From NCBI GenBank assembly GCA_012270005.1, contig JAAXJD010000042.1, forward strand, positions 1 to 51,223: 51,223 nucleotides of DNA, read 5' to 3'. Source of the DNA: Flavobacterium sp. Lineage in GTDB: Bacteria; Bacteroidota; Bacteroidia; Flavobacteriales; Flavobacteriaceae. Position 1 is the first letter of the stretch; the number at the start of each line of letters is the position of its first letter. Shown here piece by piece: positions 33,891 through 42,905 of this stretch. A program made the translations under genes and the position numbers. The notes beneath the pieces are model-generated. The model made no database searches. It was given only the letters and a program-made list of their open reading frames with translations, and was not told the DNA's origin.

Positions 33891-35204
33891 TTATACATTA
33901 TTCTGTTTTACAAATATGCCGGGAGTGTTAAAAAGGCAGTAAAAGACCGTAAAAAACACCAGGCCTTTTTGTCTCCATAAAAACGATTCGGTTAAAAACA
34001 GGCTTATCATTAGTACAGAAAAGGCTATGTGTATAAAATACCTGCGCCTTACGGCATTGTACAGGCTGTACACCACCATGGCTATAATAAGCAGGCAGCC
34101 ACCTATGCCTAAATCTGAAAATGCCTCTATATACTGGTTATGGAAGTTCAGCGTATTATAAGGCTGGTCTGCCCAGCCGGTATAGGTAAGGCCGCGGGCT
34201 TCACCACGCTTTTTCACCTCAACCGAAGACGCATTGATTCCGTAACCCGAAAGCATGCGCGACGAGCCTGAAAGCATTTCTTTAGCAGTGCGAAGCTGGT
34301 ACAGGCGAAAGGCATAGCCGTTAAGATAATCAGCAGGTGAAAAGGATTCTTTTGTCCATGCTTCCTGCAGCGTTATATTGTGCACCGTTTCTGTAGCCGG
34401 TGCGCCCGTGCGCCTTTCATTTTCGCGCTCCATAATTTCAGATACGTTACCGTAATAGGCTAATGCCGAGGCCAGCACGGTAAACAACAGTATAGAGTAC
34501 ACGCGGTTTGCACGGTCGTCTTTAGAAAAGAACAGGTAGTATACAATAACCACCAAGGCATCTGTAATGATGATTATTTTTTTTGACAATAAAATGATAA
34601 CAAAGAACAAGAAGTACATGGCCACTTTACCCCAGTATGTATTGTTTTTTTTACCCAAAAAGTAGAACATGGCCAGCGACAGGAATACCGACAGATACAA
34701 GGAAATACTAAGCGTGGCTAAACCGTTAAGGAAAAAAACATGCATTCCTTCCCCCGAAAAAAACCTGAATACCGCCCTTAGGGTTATGTAAATGGCCAGC
34801 AGACACATGGCACTGCTGTAGTAACGTAGTATATCGTTTATGTGCTTGTAGCGCAGCGACCTCATAATACCAAACGCCAGGGGTATAAATAGTAACGGTG
34901 CCTCTTTACTCAGCGCCTTAAATGATACAACCGTATCTACACTCCCCGCTACAGAAGCCGTCATTAGCCCAACAAGTATAATGGGCAGCCACAAGGCAGC
35001 GTGACGGTGTATCTGCATGCTGGCACGCTGGTAAGACAGCACTGTAAACAACACAAACAAAATCACGGCAAGCGTATTGTATACGTGTGCCATGGGTAGT
35101 GTAATAAGCATTAACGATATAAAAAATATTACACTCTTGGTACCCGTAGGCAAGCCCAGTCGGTGTAATAATGTATTTCGGGAATAAACCTGTATGTTGT
35201 TCAT
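33891..35204 (-). CDS. O-antigen ligase/Wzy-like membrane protein, copy 3
   Basis: A 437-residue protein with about ten membrane helices and one large periplasmic loop (about 280-345) containing YGINASSVEVKKRGEARG, NTLNFHNQYIEAFSDLGIGG and several charged residues. The FHNQYIEAFSDLG pattern (N-x-Y-hydrophobic after a loop His) is the hallmark of the Wzy_C/O-antigen ligase family. Proteins of this family either polymerise repeat units or ligate glycan to lipid or protein; homology alone does not separate these roles. It is one of three such genes within 6 kb. Confidence 0.82.
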   Translation of the reverse strand: MNNIQVYSRNTLLHRLGLPTGTKSVIFFISLMLITLPMAHVYNTLAVILFVLFTVLSYQRASMQIHRHAALWLPIILVGLMTASVAGSVDTVVSFKALSKEAPLLFIPLAFGIMRSLRYKHINDILRYYSSAMCLLAIYITLRAVFRFFSGEGMHVFFLNGLATLSISLYLSVFLSLAMFYFLGKKNNTYWGKVAMYFLFFVIILLSKKIIIITDALVVIVYYLFFSKDDRANRVYSILLFTVLASALAYYGNVSEIMERENERRTGAPATETVHNITLQEAWTKESFSPADYLNGYAFRLYQLRTAKEMLSGSSRMLSGYGINASSVEVKKRGEARGLTYTGWADQPYNTLNFHNQYIEAFSDLGIGGCLLIIAMVVYSLYNAVRRRYFIHIAFSVLMISLFLTESFLWRQKGLVFFTVFYCLFNTPGIFVKQNNV

Positions 35205-35238
35205 TGTACGTTTCGTTTCTCAAAAAAAAGCTACTAAA

Positions 35239-36372
35239 TTACTTACGTGCAGCAGCTTCTTTGTAAATATTTTCTATAAGGGATATGTTGTTCTGAAGGT
35301 TAAAATGCTCAGAAAACATTTCGCCCGCGTGCTCGGAAAACTGTTTCTGTAAAACATTATCATTTAACAAGGCCAGTATTTTCTCGGCATAGTCTGCGGG
35401 GTTTTCTGAGGGTATTACATAGCCGTTATAGCCATTTTCCACTAGGTCTTTATTACCGTCGCAATTACTTACCACACACGGCTTTTGCAGGGCAAGTGCT
35501 TCTATAACCGCGTATGGCAAACCCTCGTAACGCGATGTACTGAGGTACACGCTGCAATGGCTGAGTATGTTAAGGGTGTTTTCGCGCGATGTCCAGTCTA
35601 TAATCGTTACATTACTTTCCAGGTTACGGTTACGGATGATTTCCTTTACTGCGCTAAGTTTATCTGATAAAAAGCCTACCCCCACTACTACAAGGTGTAC
35701 CTGGGGCCACTGTTGCTTTACGTGGTAAAGCGATTCTATCATCAGTTCAATATTCTTTTGGTAGCTGGGCCTTCCTATGGTACACAGATACGTATCGGGC
35801 CAGGTTTTTTGCAATGTTAGTGGCTGTATTTGGGCCACAGGGTTAATACTGTTGTTAAACACAATAGTTTTATCCCGGCTAAAGCCTACCTCTGCTATGC
35901 CCCTGCCAGCTTCAGACTGCGATGTAGCCAGTAGCGTAGAACTTCCGCGAAGCAATTTTTCTATGGTTAAAAAGACAAACTTTTTAAACCCCGTTTCGGC
36001 ACTTAGGTAAGAAAATGCGTGTGGTGTAAACAGTACCGGGGTACCGGTAAGTTTCCCCACAATCCTGCCTATTACGCCGCCTTTAGCACTGTGTGCGTGT
36101 ATAACGTCGGGTTTTTCGGCCTTTATAATCTTATAGGCCTTATAAAGGCAAGTGGTATCTTTTGTAACAGATATATTGCGCTCCAGCGGTAAGCGGTAGC
36201 TTTTAAATACAGTTCCGTCCTTTGATTTAAATGGAATATCAGTATCGTTAATGCCATGGATAATAATATGCTCGAAGTTATCGGCATCAGTATTTCCGGT
36301 TATTAAACGGGCATAGGTATCAACCCCGCTTGAAGAAAAAAGGATATGAGCTAATTTGATCTTCCTCATCAA
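35239..36372 (-). CDS. glycosyltransferase family 4
   Basis: A 377-residue GT-B enzyme of polysaccharide assembly. The N-terminal half has VDTYARLI and PDVIHAHSAKGGVIGRI (the HAHS loop is typical). The C-terminal half has IGRPSYQKNIELMIES and the ExnE-type motif YEGLPYAVIEALALQKP with SNCDGNKDLVENGYNG. It should add one sugar to the lipid-linked repeat unit in the cytoplasm. The start MMRKIKLAHIL overlaps the previous Wzy-like gene by 53 bases, an unusually long overlap but with no better start downstream. Confidence 0.88.
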   Translation of the reverse strand: MMRKIKLAHILFSSSGVDTYARLITGNTDADNFEHIIIHGINDTDIPFKSKDGTVFKSYRLPLERNISVTKDTTCLYKAYKIIKAEKPDVIHAHSAKGGVIGRIVGKLTGTPVLFTPHAFSYLSAETGFKKFVFLTIEKLLRGSSTLLATSQSEAGRGIAEVGFSRDKTIVFNNSINPVAQIQPLTLQKTWPDTYLCTIGRPSYQKNIELMIESLYHVKQQWPQVHLVVVGVGFLSDKLSAVKEIIRNRNLESNVTIIDWTSRENTLNILSHCSVYLSTSRYEGLPYAVIEALALQKPCVVSNCDGNKDLVENGYNGYVIPSENPADYAEKILALLNDNVLQKQFSEHAGEMFSEHFNLQNNISLIENIYKEAAARK

Positions 36373-37552
36373 TGATCTGATTATTGTTAATTAGCAGCAA
36401 GGCGATAAAGATACTAAAAATATAGCACCCCATCTGACGGAAAAAGATATTCTCTACTGCCATAAAAAATATAAGCGATAGTACTATAGAAAAATATATA
36501 AAGTTTCGCCTTACGTGGTACAGCAGCATAAGCATAAAACCTGCAAGCAGCAGCAGCCCGGTAAAACCGTGGGCCAGCATATAGTCATGAAACTGGTTGT
36601 GCGAATTAAACTTAACTTTTATAAACCAGGCGCGCTTGGTTTCGTTGTTTGTAATTTTCCCAGCAAAGCAGTCTACATATTCATTTTCAAGCACTTTGTT
36701 AGACGGAAAGCCAAACACGGGGTTATAGTCCGGGTTATGTAACAGGTCGTAGGCACACTGCCATATTACCACACGCGGTTCGTAGTCTATAGTAGTATCC
36801 ATGGTTTGGTCTACAAAAAGGCGGTTATAAAGGTTTTTATTAAGGAACACCGCACCGCTTACCAGCAACAATCCGGCAAATGCTATCAGCAAACGCATAA
36901 AGAGCTTCATACGGGCATAAAACATAATGTATATACCCAAACATATTACCAGCGATATTAACGACATTCTGGCGGCTATAAAAACAATAAAAAAAACACA
37001 CAGCCCTGCTGCTGCAACCAGTAGCCAGCGGTAACGTGGCATTTTAGGAATAAGGTGCAGCGACAGCAGTGTACCGGCTACCGCGTAGAAGCCTGCATAA
37101 GGGCGTTCCAATATTAATATTTCATTTACCTCCAGCCCTATGTTAAACGGAAAGTTACCGTGTGCCGCGTAGTATACAAATGATTTTATAATGCTTACCA
37201 CCACCGTAGCCACTATACCCGCCAGCAATACTTTTTTAATCAGCAGGTAATCTGTTACCTTAGCAAACAGCACCGGCATAACCAGTATGGTGATGTATTT
37301 GCTGTATACCGAAAATTCAGAAAAAAGGCTGCCGCGTAGGGCTCCTTTTATAAACAAATAGCCCATAACCGTGTATAAGGCATATACTACCGGTTGTTTC
37401 AGCTTACTGAAATCTACGTTACGCACATCGGCTACAAACAGTACTACCAGCAGTGGCAGCAGTATATTTGGCAATGCCTTAGAAAATGGAAACAGCGCCA
37501 CAAGCAACGCCAGTACCACCGTATATACTTTTTGTAAGGTTACAGTTTTCAT
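36320..37552 (-). CDS. O-antigen ligase/Wzy-like membrane protein, copy 2
   Basis: A 410-residue protein with about ten membrane helices and a periplasmic loop (about 240-325) holding YEPRVVIWQCAYDLL, PVFGFPSNKVLEN and VKFNSHNQFHDYMLAHGFTG. The SHNQFHDYML block is the family motif of Wzy_C/O-antigen ligases. It starts four bases inside the GT2 stop (ATGA type junction) and its end overlaps the GT4 gene. It may be the polymerase or a ligase of the cluster; both are open. Confidence 0.82.
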   Translation of the reverse strand: MKTVTLQKVYTVVLALLVALFPFSKALPNILLPLLVVLFVADVRNVDFSKLKQPVVYALYTVMGYLFIKGALRGSLFSEFSVYSKYITILVMPVLFAKVTDYLLIKKVLLAGIVATVVVSIIKSFVYYAAHGNFPFNIGLEVNEILILERPYAGFYAVAGTLLSLHLIPKMPRYRWLLVAAAGLCVFFIVFIAARMSLISLVICLGIYIMFYARMKLFMRLLIAFAGLLLVSGAVFLNKNLYNRLFVDQTMDTTIDYEPRVVIWQCAYDLLHNPDYNPVFGFPSNKVLENEYVDCFAGKITNNETKRAWFIKVKFNSHNQFHDYMLAHGFTGLLLLAGFMLMLLYHVRRNFIYFSIVLSLIFFMAVENIFFRQMGCYIFSIFIALLLINNNQIIDEEDQISSYPFFFKRG

Positions 37553-38346
37553 TTGCTCAGCTTCTTTTTAAGTGCAAGTATAAGCCCGGTAGGCATTACA
37601 TACAGCAACAGGCTGCGCAGTATGCCGTAAACCGGATAAAAACCAAAATAAAAATTATCAGCCATAATCCGCAGACGGCTTTGTACCTGCTTCTTCCTCC
37701 TGGTTGCCGATATACCTGAGGGGTTTATTTCTATCTGAACCAGGTTTTGCTGGATGTTAGCAATTTCGTACTTCTTCATTATCTTGAAAAAGTATGCATA
37801 ATCCTCGGCATACTTATAGTTATCAGGATAATAGCCCACGGTGTTAAGTACCTCGGCGTTTAACATGGCCGATGGGTGTATTACCTGGCAGTTCAGGTAC
37901 ATTTTTCGTTTTAGCTGCTCGTACGTTTCCGGCAACACAAGGTTATACAAGTGCCCGCCCTGTAAGTCTACCGCAGCCACGTTAGAGCCTACAAGTTTTA
38001 CGCTTGGGTTAGCTTCTAAAAATTGCTGCTGTACCGCAAACCGGTTGTTTAGGCACAAATCGCCGCAATCCAGCCGTGCTATGTAAGAATACCCCTTTTT
38101 GTGCAAATACTCTAAACCGGTGTTAAGCGCGTACTCTATACCTCTGTTTTGCGGCATATAAATATACATAAGCTGCCCATTTGCCTTAAAGCTCCGGCGC
38201 ATCAGTTCTTCGTTAATAGGGTTTACCCGGCTGCCATCGTCTACCATTAAAACATCTACGTGCTCCTCCTGCCCTATAGAGGCAAGCGAGGCGGCCAGTC
38301 CTTCCGGATTATTATAGTGGGGTATCAGTACTGCTGTCTTGTTCAT
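37549..38346 (-). CDS. glycosyltransferase family 2
   Basis: A 265-residue GT-A enzyme beginning MNKTAVLIPHYNNPEGL, with VLMVDDGS, then YSYIARLDCGD (the metal-binding DxD-like site) and a later segment YAEDYAYFFKI typical of GT2 enzymes acting on polysaccharide intermediates. I prefer the start at 38346, although an in-frame ATG at 38361 would add MPRKK. Either start overlaps the preceding Wzy-like gene by 35 or 50 bases. A weakly hydrophobic C-terminal segment may tether it to the membrane. The donor and acceptor are unknown. Confidence 0.88.
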   Translation of the reverse strand: MNKTAVLIPHYNNPEGLAASLASIGQEEHVDVLMVDDGSRVNPINEELMRRSFKANGQLMYIYMPQNRGIEYALNTGLEYLHKKGYSYIARLDCGDLCLNNRFAVQQQFLEANPSVKLVGSNVAAVDLQGGHLYNLVLPETYEQLKRKMYLNCQVIHPSAMLNAEVLNTVGYYPDNYKYAEDYAYFFKIMKKYEIANIQQNLVQIEINPSGISATRRKKQVQSRLRIMADNFYFGFYPVYGILRSLLLYVMPTGLILALKKKLSK

Positions 38347-39712
38347 TTTTTTGCGTGGCAATAGTTTGAGAAAGCTTTATTAATAACGCCAGGGAAATCC
38401 AGAAACCATAGATCCTGAACGTATCTATCTGCATCCAATTAATAATCAGTCCGGCAAAGGATATGAATAGTATTATGGCTAGTATACGTACATTATTGTC
38501 TTTGTTTTTCATGTAATTATAAGACAGGCGAAGTGTAGTGTACATTAAAAATAAAAATATGCTTATACCCACAATTCCGGTTTCTGCCAGCATCCTTACA
38601 TACAGATTATACCCCGGCGGAAAAGAACGCTCTTTTTGGTTTTTATACAAATATTCGAACTCCCAGTTTTTATGCGTGGCCCAGTTAGGGTAATAAAACC
38701 GACTATGATATGGGCTTTGGCCAAATCCTACGCCAATTACCGGATGGTCTAAAAATACCTGTAGCGTGGCATATTGTATACCAAGCCTTGATTTGTTAGA
38801 TATATCGCGCTTTAAGTTATCTGAAAATTGAAGCGACTCTACTTTCTTTTCTACACTTTCTACTACTTTTTTAGCATTGATGGTTAACAGCAACACCGAG
38901 GCGAAAATCGAAAAAACGGTAAGGTAGGCTATGTGCTTTCTGTACCTTTTGTCGCGGTATAGTATAAACAGGAAAATAGCAAGCTGAATAAAAATGATAA
39001 TCAGTGCCGTACGCGAACCCGAAAAATAAGTTAGTATTAAAATAAGTACCGTAGGCACAAACTTAGTCCATTTATCCTTGGTAAGTATGTAGCTGAACAT
39101 CCACCCGGCAATAGTGGTTAAATATATGGCCAAAAACGGTGGCTCCAGTGCGAAAGACGATATCCTGGCATTTAGGTGATAAGCTACTTCTAAAAACGGC
39201 AGGTAGTTTATACCATCTAAAACATACCGAAACGGCGAAATACCAAAAACAACTGTGGCTATTTCAAAAAAGCCGTACACAGAGCAGCATAGTAATGACC
39301 ACCATATAACTTTTCGCATCCTTAAAAGCAACTCGCTTACAGTAAAGTGTGTAAACACATTCCAGTACAGTATAAAAAAGGCTACGGCCGATATAAATAG
39401 TGAGATGTACTGCCTTATGCTTCGGTTAATACCCGAGGTAAACTTAAAATAGTTAGTAAATATGGTAGGCAGGTTAACCAACGTAGACAGTACACAAGTC
39501 CCTAAAAATGCCACTAACAAAAGCATTACAGGGTTCTTTAAAGGAATGGATACCTTTTTTGAAAGCAACAAAAATAAAAATGCCGGAATAAAGAAAAGTG
39601 CCGCAACCTCTTTTTGAAACTCTCCAAGTATGGGTATACCTTCATACTCGTTAAAGCCAAGGAAAAAGAGTCCGGTAAAAAACAGAAATATGTATATCTT
39701 CTTTATAGGCAT
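38312..39712 (-). CDS. O-antigen ligase/Wzy-like membrane protein, copy 1
   Basis: A 466-residue protein with about eleven membrane helices. The large periplasmic loop (about 285-375) includes GIQYATLQVFLDHPVIGVGFGQ and PPGYNLYVRMLAETGIVG, the N-x-Y...E-x-G pattern of the O-antigen ligase/Wzy family. It follows the Wzx gene by 39 bases and overlaps the GT2 gene. In transcription order it is the first of three such proteins, so it is a reasonable candidate for the true repeat-unit polymerase, but this is inference. Confidence 0.84.
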   Translation of the reverse strand: MPIKKIYIFLFFTGLFFLGFNEYEGIPILGEFQKEVAALFFIPAFLFLLLSKKVSIPLKNPVMLLLVAFLGTCVLSTLVNLPTIFTNYFKFTSGINRSIRQYISLFISAVAFFILYWNVFTHFTVSELLLRMRKVIWWSLLCCSVYGFFEIATVVFGISPFRYVLDGINYLPFLEVAYHLNARISSFALEPPFLAIYLTTIAGWMFSYILTKDKWTKFVPTVLILILTYFSGSRTALIIIFIQLAIFLFILYRDKRYRKHIAYLTVFSIFASVLLLTINAKKVVESVEKKVESLQFSDNLKRDISNKSRLGIQYATLQVFLDHPVIGVGFGQSPYHSRFYYPNWATHKNWEFEYLYKNQKERSFPPGYNLYVRMLAETGIVGISIFLFLMYTTLRLSYNYMKNKDNNVRILAIILFISFAGLIINWMQIDTFRIYGFWISLALLIKLSQTIATQKNEQDSSTDTPL

Positions 39713-39751
39713 TATAGTTCTTTTAAAAGTGTACAGCCGTTTAGCTGTAAG

Positions 39752-41056
39752 TTATACGGCAGATAAATTTTGCCTTCGTAATCCCTTTATGGTTTTGTGG
39801 GCGTAGTAAAACATACCGGCATCTATAAACAACTGTGTTATAAATATAGACACCGCAGTACCTGTAGTACCATAACCCGACATTAATGATGATACGTTAA
39901 GGCTTACATTAAGCAAGGCCGCAAACAGTATAACCTTAAAATATAAATTGTCTTTATTTAGTGTAATAAGTACCTGCTTGCCATACATACTGTCTATAAA
40001 GGTGGTAACGGGTAATATAAGCAGTATCCTGAACAGCAGCACAGCCGGAGAGGTTGCTTCAAGGTCATAACACACGTGTATAATCCACGGTGCCAGGATG
40101 TACAGTGGTACAAGCATAAGTACAAAAACTAACACCCCTACTTTTACCACTTTATTTACCTCCGCATAGCCGGCCTCAAAACTTTCGGTCATTTTTAACG
40201 ACATATACGGGAACATGGCATTAGACAGTGGCGTAGCCAAATGCCCAAGGGCACGGCATATTTTTTCTGCTGCCATAAAATACCCTACAGCCGTCTTGCC
40301 TAAAAACAATCCCATTATAAAGGTATTGGTGTTAGTAAACAGCGATATTTTAAGTTCAGAAAAAAACAGGTACCTACCTATTATAATCTGGGTTTTTATG
40401 GCACTGTAAGAAGGCTTGTGCATTTTAACCTGAAACTGCCTGTACACAAAAAAAAGTGATATAACACCTGCCGTAAGAAATCCGCAGGCTGTAAAAAGGC
40501 TGGCAAGCCAGGTTTCATCCGGGCGGTCTACAAAGACCAGAATTGCTACGGTAAACAACGTTTTGCAAATAATATTAATATACGTTATGTACTTCATTTT
40601 TTGCAATCCCTGAAAAAACCACATTGGGAAAATACCCATACCTACCACATAACCAGCAAAGGATATAAAATGAACCAATGCATCTTTTTTAAACAAAGGA
40701 ACATTAAATACTATCAGGCTCATTATAATAACGCTTATGCACATAAGGAGCAGCTTGGTATAAAACACTTCGCTAAATATTCTGTGTAATGCTTTGGGGT
40801 TATCCCGGTGTAAGGAAACTTCCTTAGTGGCATTCATGTTAAATCCGTAATCCGTAAGGATTTGGAAATAGGTTACAAAAACCAACGAAAATTGTATAAG
40901 CCCAAAATTATCCATTCCCAGCACCTTTATAAGGTGCCTGAAGGTTATAAACGGCAGCAACAGGTTAAGCCCCTGTAGAATAGACAGGGAAAAAAAATTC
41001 TTCAGTACCGTTTTGCGGTCTTTAGATTCAAAGAATTTTTTAAGCTTTTTTATCAT
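39752..41056 (-). CDS. polysaccharide flippase, Wzx-like
   Basis: A 434-residue protein with twelve predicted membrane helices and a basic start (MIKKLKKFFESKDRKTVLK) leading into the first helix SILQGLNLLLPFITF. The pattern LIQFSLVFVTYFQILTDYGF, FPMWFFQGLQKMKYI and the loop FSELKISLFTNTNTFIMG fit the MATE-like polysaccharide transporter family, which moves lipid-linked repeat units across the inner membrane. It lies 7 bases after rfbD. Confidence 0.92.
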   Translation of the reverse strand: MIKKLKKFFESKDRKTVLKNFFSLSILQGLNLLLPFITFRHLIKVLGMDNFGLIQFSLVFVTYFQILTDYGFNMNATKEVSLHRDNPKALHRIFSEVFYTKLLLMCISVIIMSLIVFNVPLFKKDALVHFISFAGYVVGMGIFPMWFFQGLQKMKYITYINIICKTLFTVAILVFVDRPDETWLASLFTACGFLTAGVISLFFVYRQFQVKMHKPSYSAIKTQIIIGRYLFFSELKISLFTNTNTFIMGLFLGKTAVGYFMAAEKICRALGHLATPLSNAMFPYMSLKMTESFEAGYAEVNKVVKVGVLVFVLMLVPLYILAPWIIHVCYDLEATSPAVLLFRILLILPVTTFIDSMYGKQVLITLNKDNLYFKVILFAALLNVSLNVSSLMSGYGTTGTAVSIFITQLFIDAGMFYYAHKTIKGLRRQNLSAV

Positions 41057-41063
41057 CTTGCTC

Positions 41064-41906
41064 TTACAGCAGTGTTTGCCACTGTGGTATGTTTAATTTG
41101 AACGTTTCCTTTATTTTAGATTTATCCATTACACTGTAAGCCGGGCGCGTAGCAGGTGTGCTAAAGTAAGCTGATGTTACCGGGTTAACCTCAGGCGACA
41201 GTTTGTGTTTCTTAAAAATTTCCTGCGCAAAGCCGTACCAGGTTACTTCACCTTCGTTACTGTAATGATACGTACCGAATTGAGCTGAATTATGGCTGTG
41301 CTCATAGATAATTATATCTAGCAATGCCTGTGCAAGGCTCAGCGCATTTGTAGGTGTACCATACTGGTCGTTTACCACATTTAGCGTATTACCGCTATTT
41401 GCAAGACGCAACATGGTCTTCATAAAATTATTTCCGTATTCAGAATATACCCATGAGGTACGTATAATATAATGCGCCGGCAGTATGGCGGCTACCTGAC
41501 GCTCCCCCAGGAGTTTTGTAGCACCGTAAACGTTTATAGGATCCGGTTCATCCTGCTCAGTGTAAGGAGATTTTTTTTTACCGTTAAAAACAAAATCGGT
41601 AGAAATATGTATTAACCTGGCGTGATAAGCCAGGCATGCTTTAGCTACGTTAGCAGCACCGGTTACATTAACCAGGCGGGCTGCTTCCTGCTCAGTTTCG
41701 GCTTTATCTACAGCGGTGTACGCCGCAGCATTAATACAATACTGCGGTTTTACTTTTTCAAAAAGCTTTTCCAGTGTACTGAAGCTGGCTATATTACCTT
41801 CGGCAGAATCTGCAAAGTAAATGCTTAAACCGATGTAGCCTTTAGCCACGTGCTGCAAAGCCTGGCCTAGCTGTCCGCCGGCACCGGTAACTAAAACCTG
41901 TATCAT
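41064..41906 (-). CDS. rfbD: dTDP-4-dehydrorhamnose reductase
   Basis: A 280-residue short-chain reductase of the extended SDR type that makes dTDP-L-rhamnose from the 4-keto sugar with NAD(P)H. Visible: VTGAGGQLG (6-14), INAAAYTAVDKAE, ISTDFVFNGK, the catalytic Tyr127-x3-Lys131 in NVYGATKLLGE and RTSWVYSEYGNNF. Length and motifs are normal. The other rfb genes (rfbA, B, C) are not in the window, so dTDP-rhamnose supply would depend on genes elsewhere. It starts 3 bases after the Wzz-like gene. Confidence 0.94.
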   Translation of the reverse strand: MIQVLVTGAGGQLGQALQHVAKGYIGLSIYFADSAEGNIASFSTLEKLFEKVKPQYCINAAAYTAVDKAETEQEAARLVNVTGAANVAKACLAYHARLIHISTDFVFNGKKKSPYTEQDEPDPINVYGATKLLGERQVAAILPAHYIIRTSWVYSEYGNNFMKTMLRLANSGNTLNVVNDQYGTPTNALSLAQALLDIIIYEHSHNSAQFGTYHYSNEGEVTWYGFAQEIFKKHKLSPEVNPVTSAYFSTPATRPAYSVMDKSKIKETFKLNIPQWQTLL

Positions 41907-41909
41907 ACG

Positions 41910-42896
41910 TTAGCTGGTTTGTAGTTGCCTTTTGGCCATCTGCTTTTTATATGCCTTACGGAAACGCACAACCACCGCAAAAATGATAAGGAATACCAAA
42001 GGGAATATCAGCTTCATTTTTTTTGATATAATGTTAGAATCGTACTGGTTAAGTATCCTCGCTTTATCATTAATTATTTTGCTGAAGTTTATCTTCATCA
42101 CCTTATAGTTGTCCAGCAGTATAACAAAACTGTTTCGCACATTTAGCATTTCGTTTAACTCTGTATTATCGTTATAATACATACTACCCGAATTAGCGCG
42201 CGATGCAGTAAAGCCTGCAAGTACATTGTCTATCTGGGCCACCATTTTTTCCTTTTCAACAATCTTGGTATCAAGGTTTTTACGCTGTTGTGCAGCTATG
42301 GTGTTAAGGTAAGGATCTGCATTTAAAAACTTCATTAGAGGCCCGGCAAGTTCTGATTCTTTATACTTGCCGTTAGTGCTTATTATAATTTCGTGGTTAG
42401 TGTAGTTTTTACTAACCTCTTTATCTTCTATAAGCTTATCTACATCGCCATTTTCGGCCACGGTTTTAAAAAGCTCCAGCCTATTGTTCATGTTACCCTC
42501 TATAGACTCATCCATGTACTTGTAAATTTCAAGTACCGGCTTAATTTCTATTTTGGCAATATCTTTTGGCCTGGTTATACCCAGCTGTTTTAAAAATACG
42601 GTGTCGTTTTCTTTAATTTTGTCGTCTAGAAGTGCTACCGAAGCATACAGATAGTTGTTACTCTCAAAATTAGGGGTAACAAAAATGTGGTGCTGGTAGT
42701 TTTTTTCCGAACGGTCTACCAAAGTACCCAGCACGCCCCCTGCAACAACAAGGATTAAAATAATGATGATGTTCCTTTTTATAAAAAGCACACCATCAAA
42801 AAAAGAATCGTTTACCCTGGTACCGTATTGTTTTAATTTACGGGTTATGGCACCCAGGTCTACCTCAACATTTTGGTTATGTTGTTGATTTTCCAT
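41910..42896 (-). CDS. Wzz-like chain-length protein
   Basis: A 328-residue inner-membrane protein with two membrane helices, at about 45-65 (IIIILILVVAGGVLGTLVD) and about 292-310 (LIFPLVFLIIFAVVV), and a long, charged periplasmic helical domain between them. This layout and its place in a Wzx/Wzy cluster fit the polysaccharide chain-length determinant family. There is no cytoplasmic tyrosine-kinase domain, so regulation by BY-kinase is not built in. It follows the DUF6909-type gene by 9 bases. Confidence 0.83.
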   Translation of the reverse strand: MENQQHNQNVEVDLGAITRKLKQYGTRVNDSFFDGVLFIKRNIIIILILVVAGGVLGTLVDRSEKNYQHHIFVTPNFESNNYLYASVALLDDKIKENDTVFLKQLGITRPKDIAKIEIKPVLEIYKYMDESIEGNMNNRLELFKTVAENGDVDKLIEDKEVSKNYTNHEIIISTNGKYKESELAGPLMKFLNADPYLNTIAAQQRKNLDTKIVEKEKMVAQIDNVLAGFTASRANSGSMYYNDNTELNEMLNVRNSFVILLDNYKVMKINFSKIINDKARILNQYDSNIISKKMKLIFPLVFLIIFAVVVRFRKAYKKQMAKRQLQTS

Positions 42897-42905
42897 TCGT
42901 TTGTC

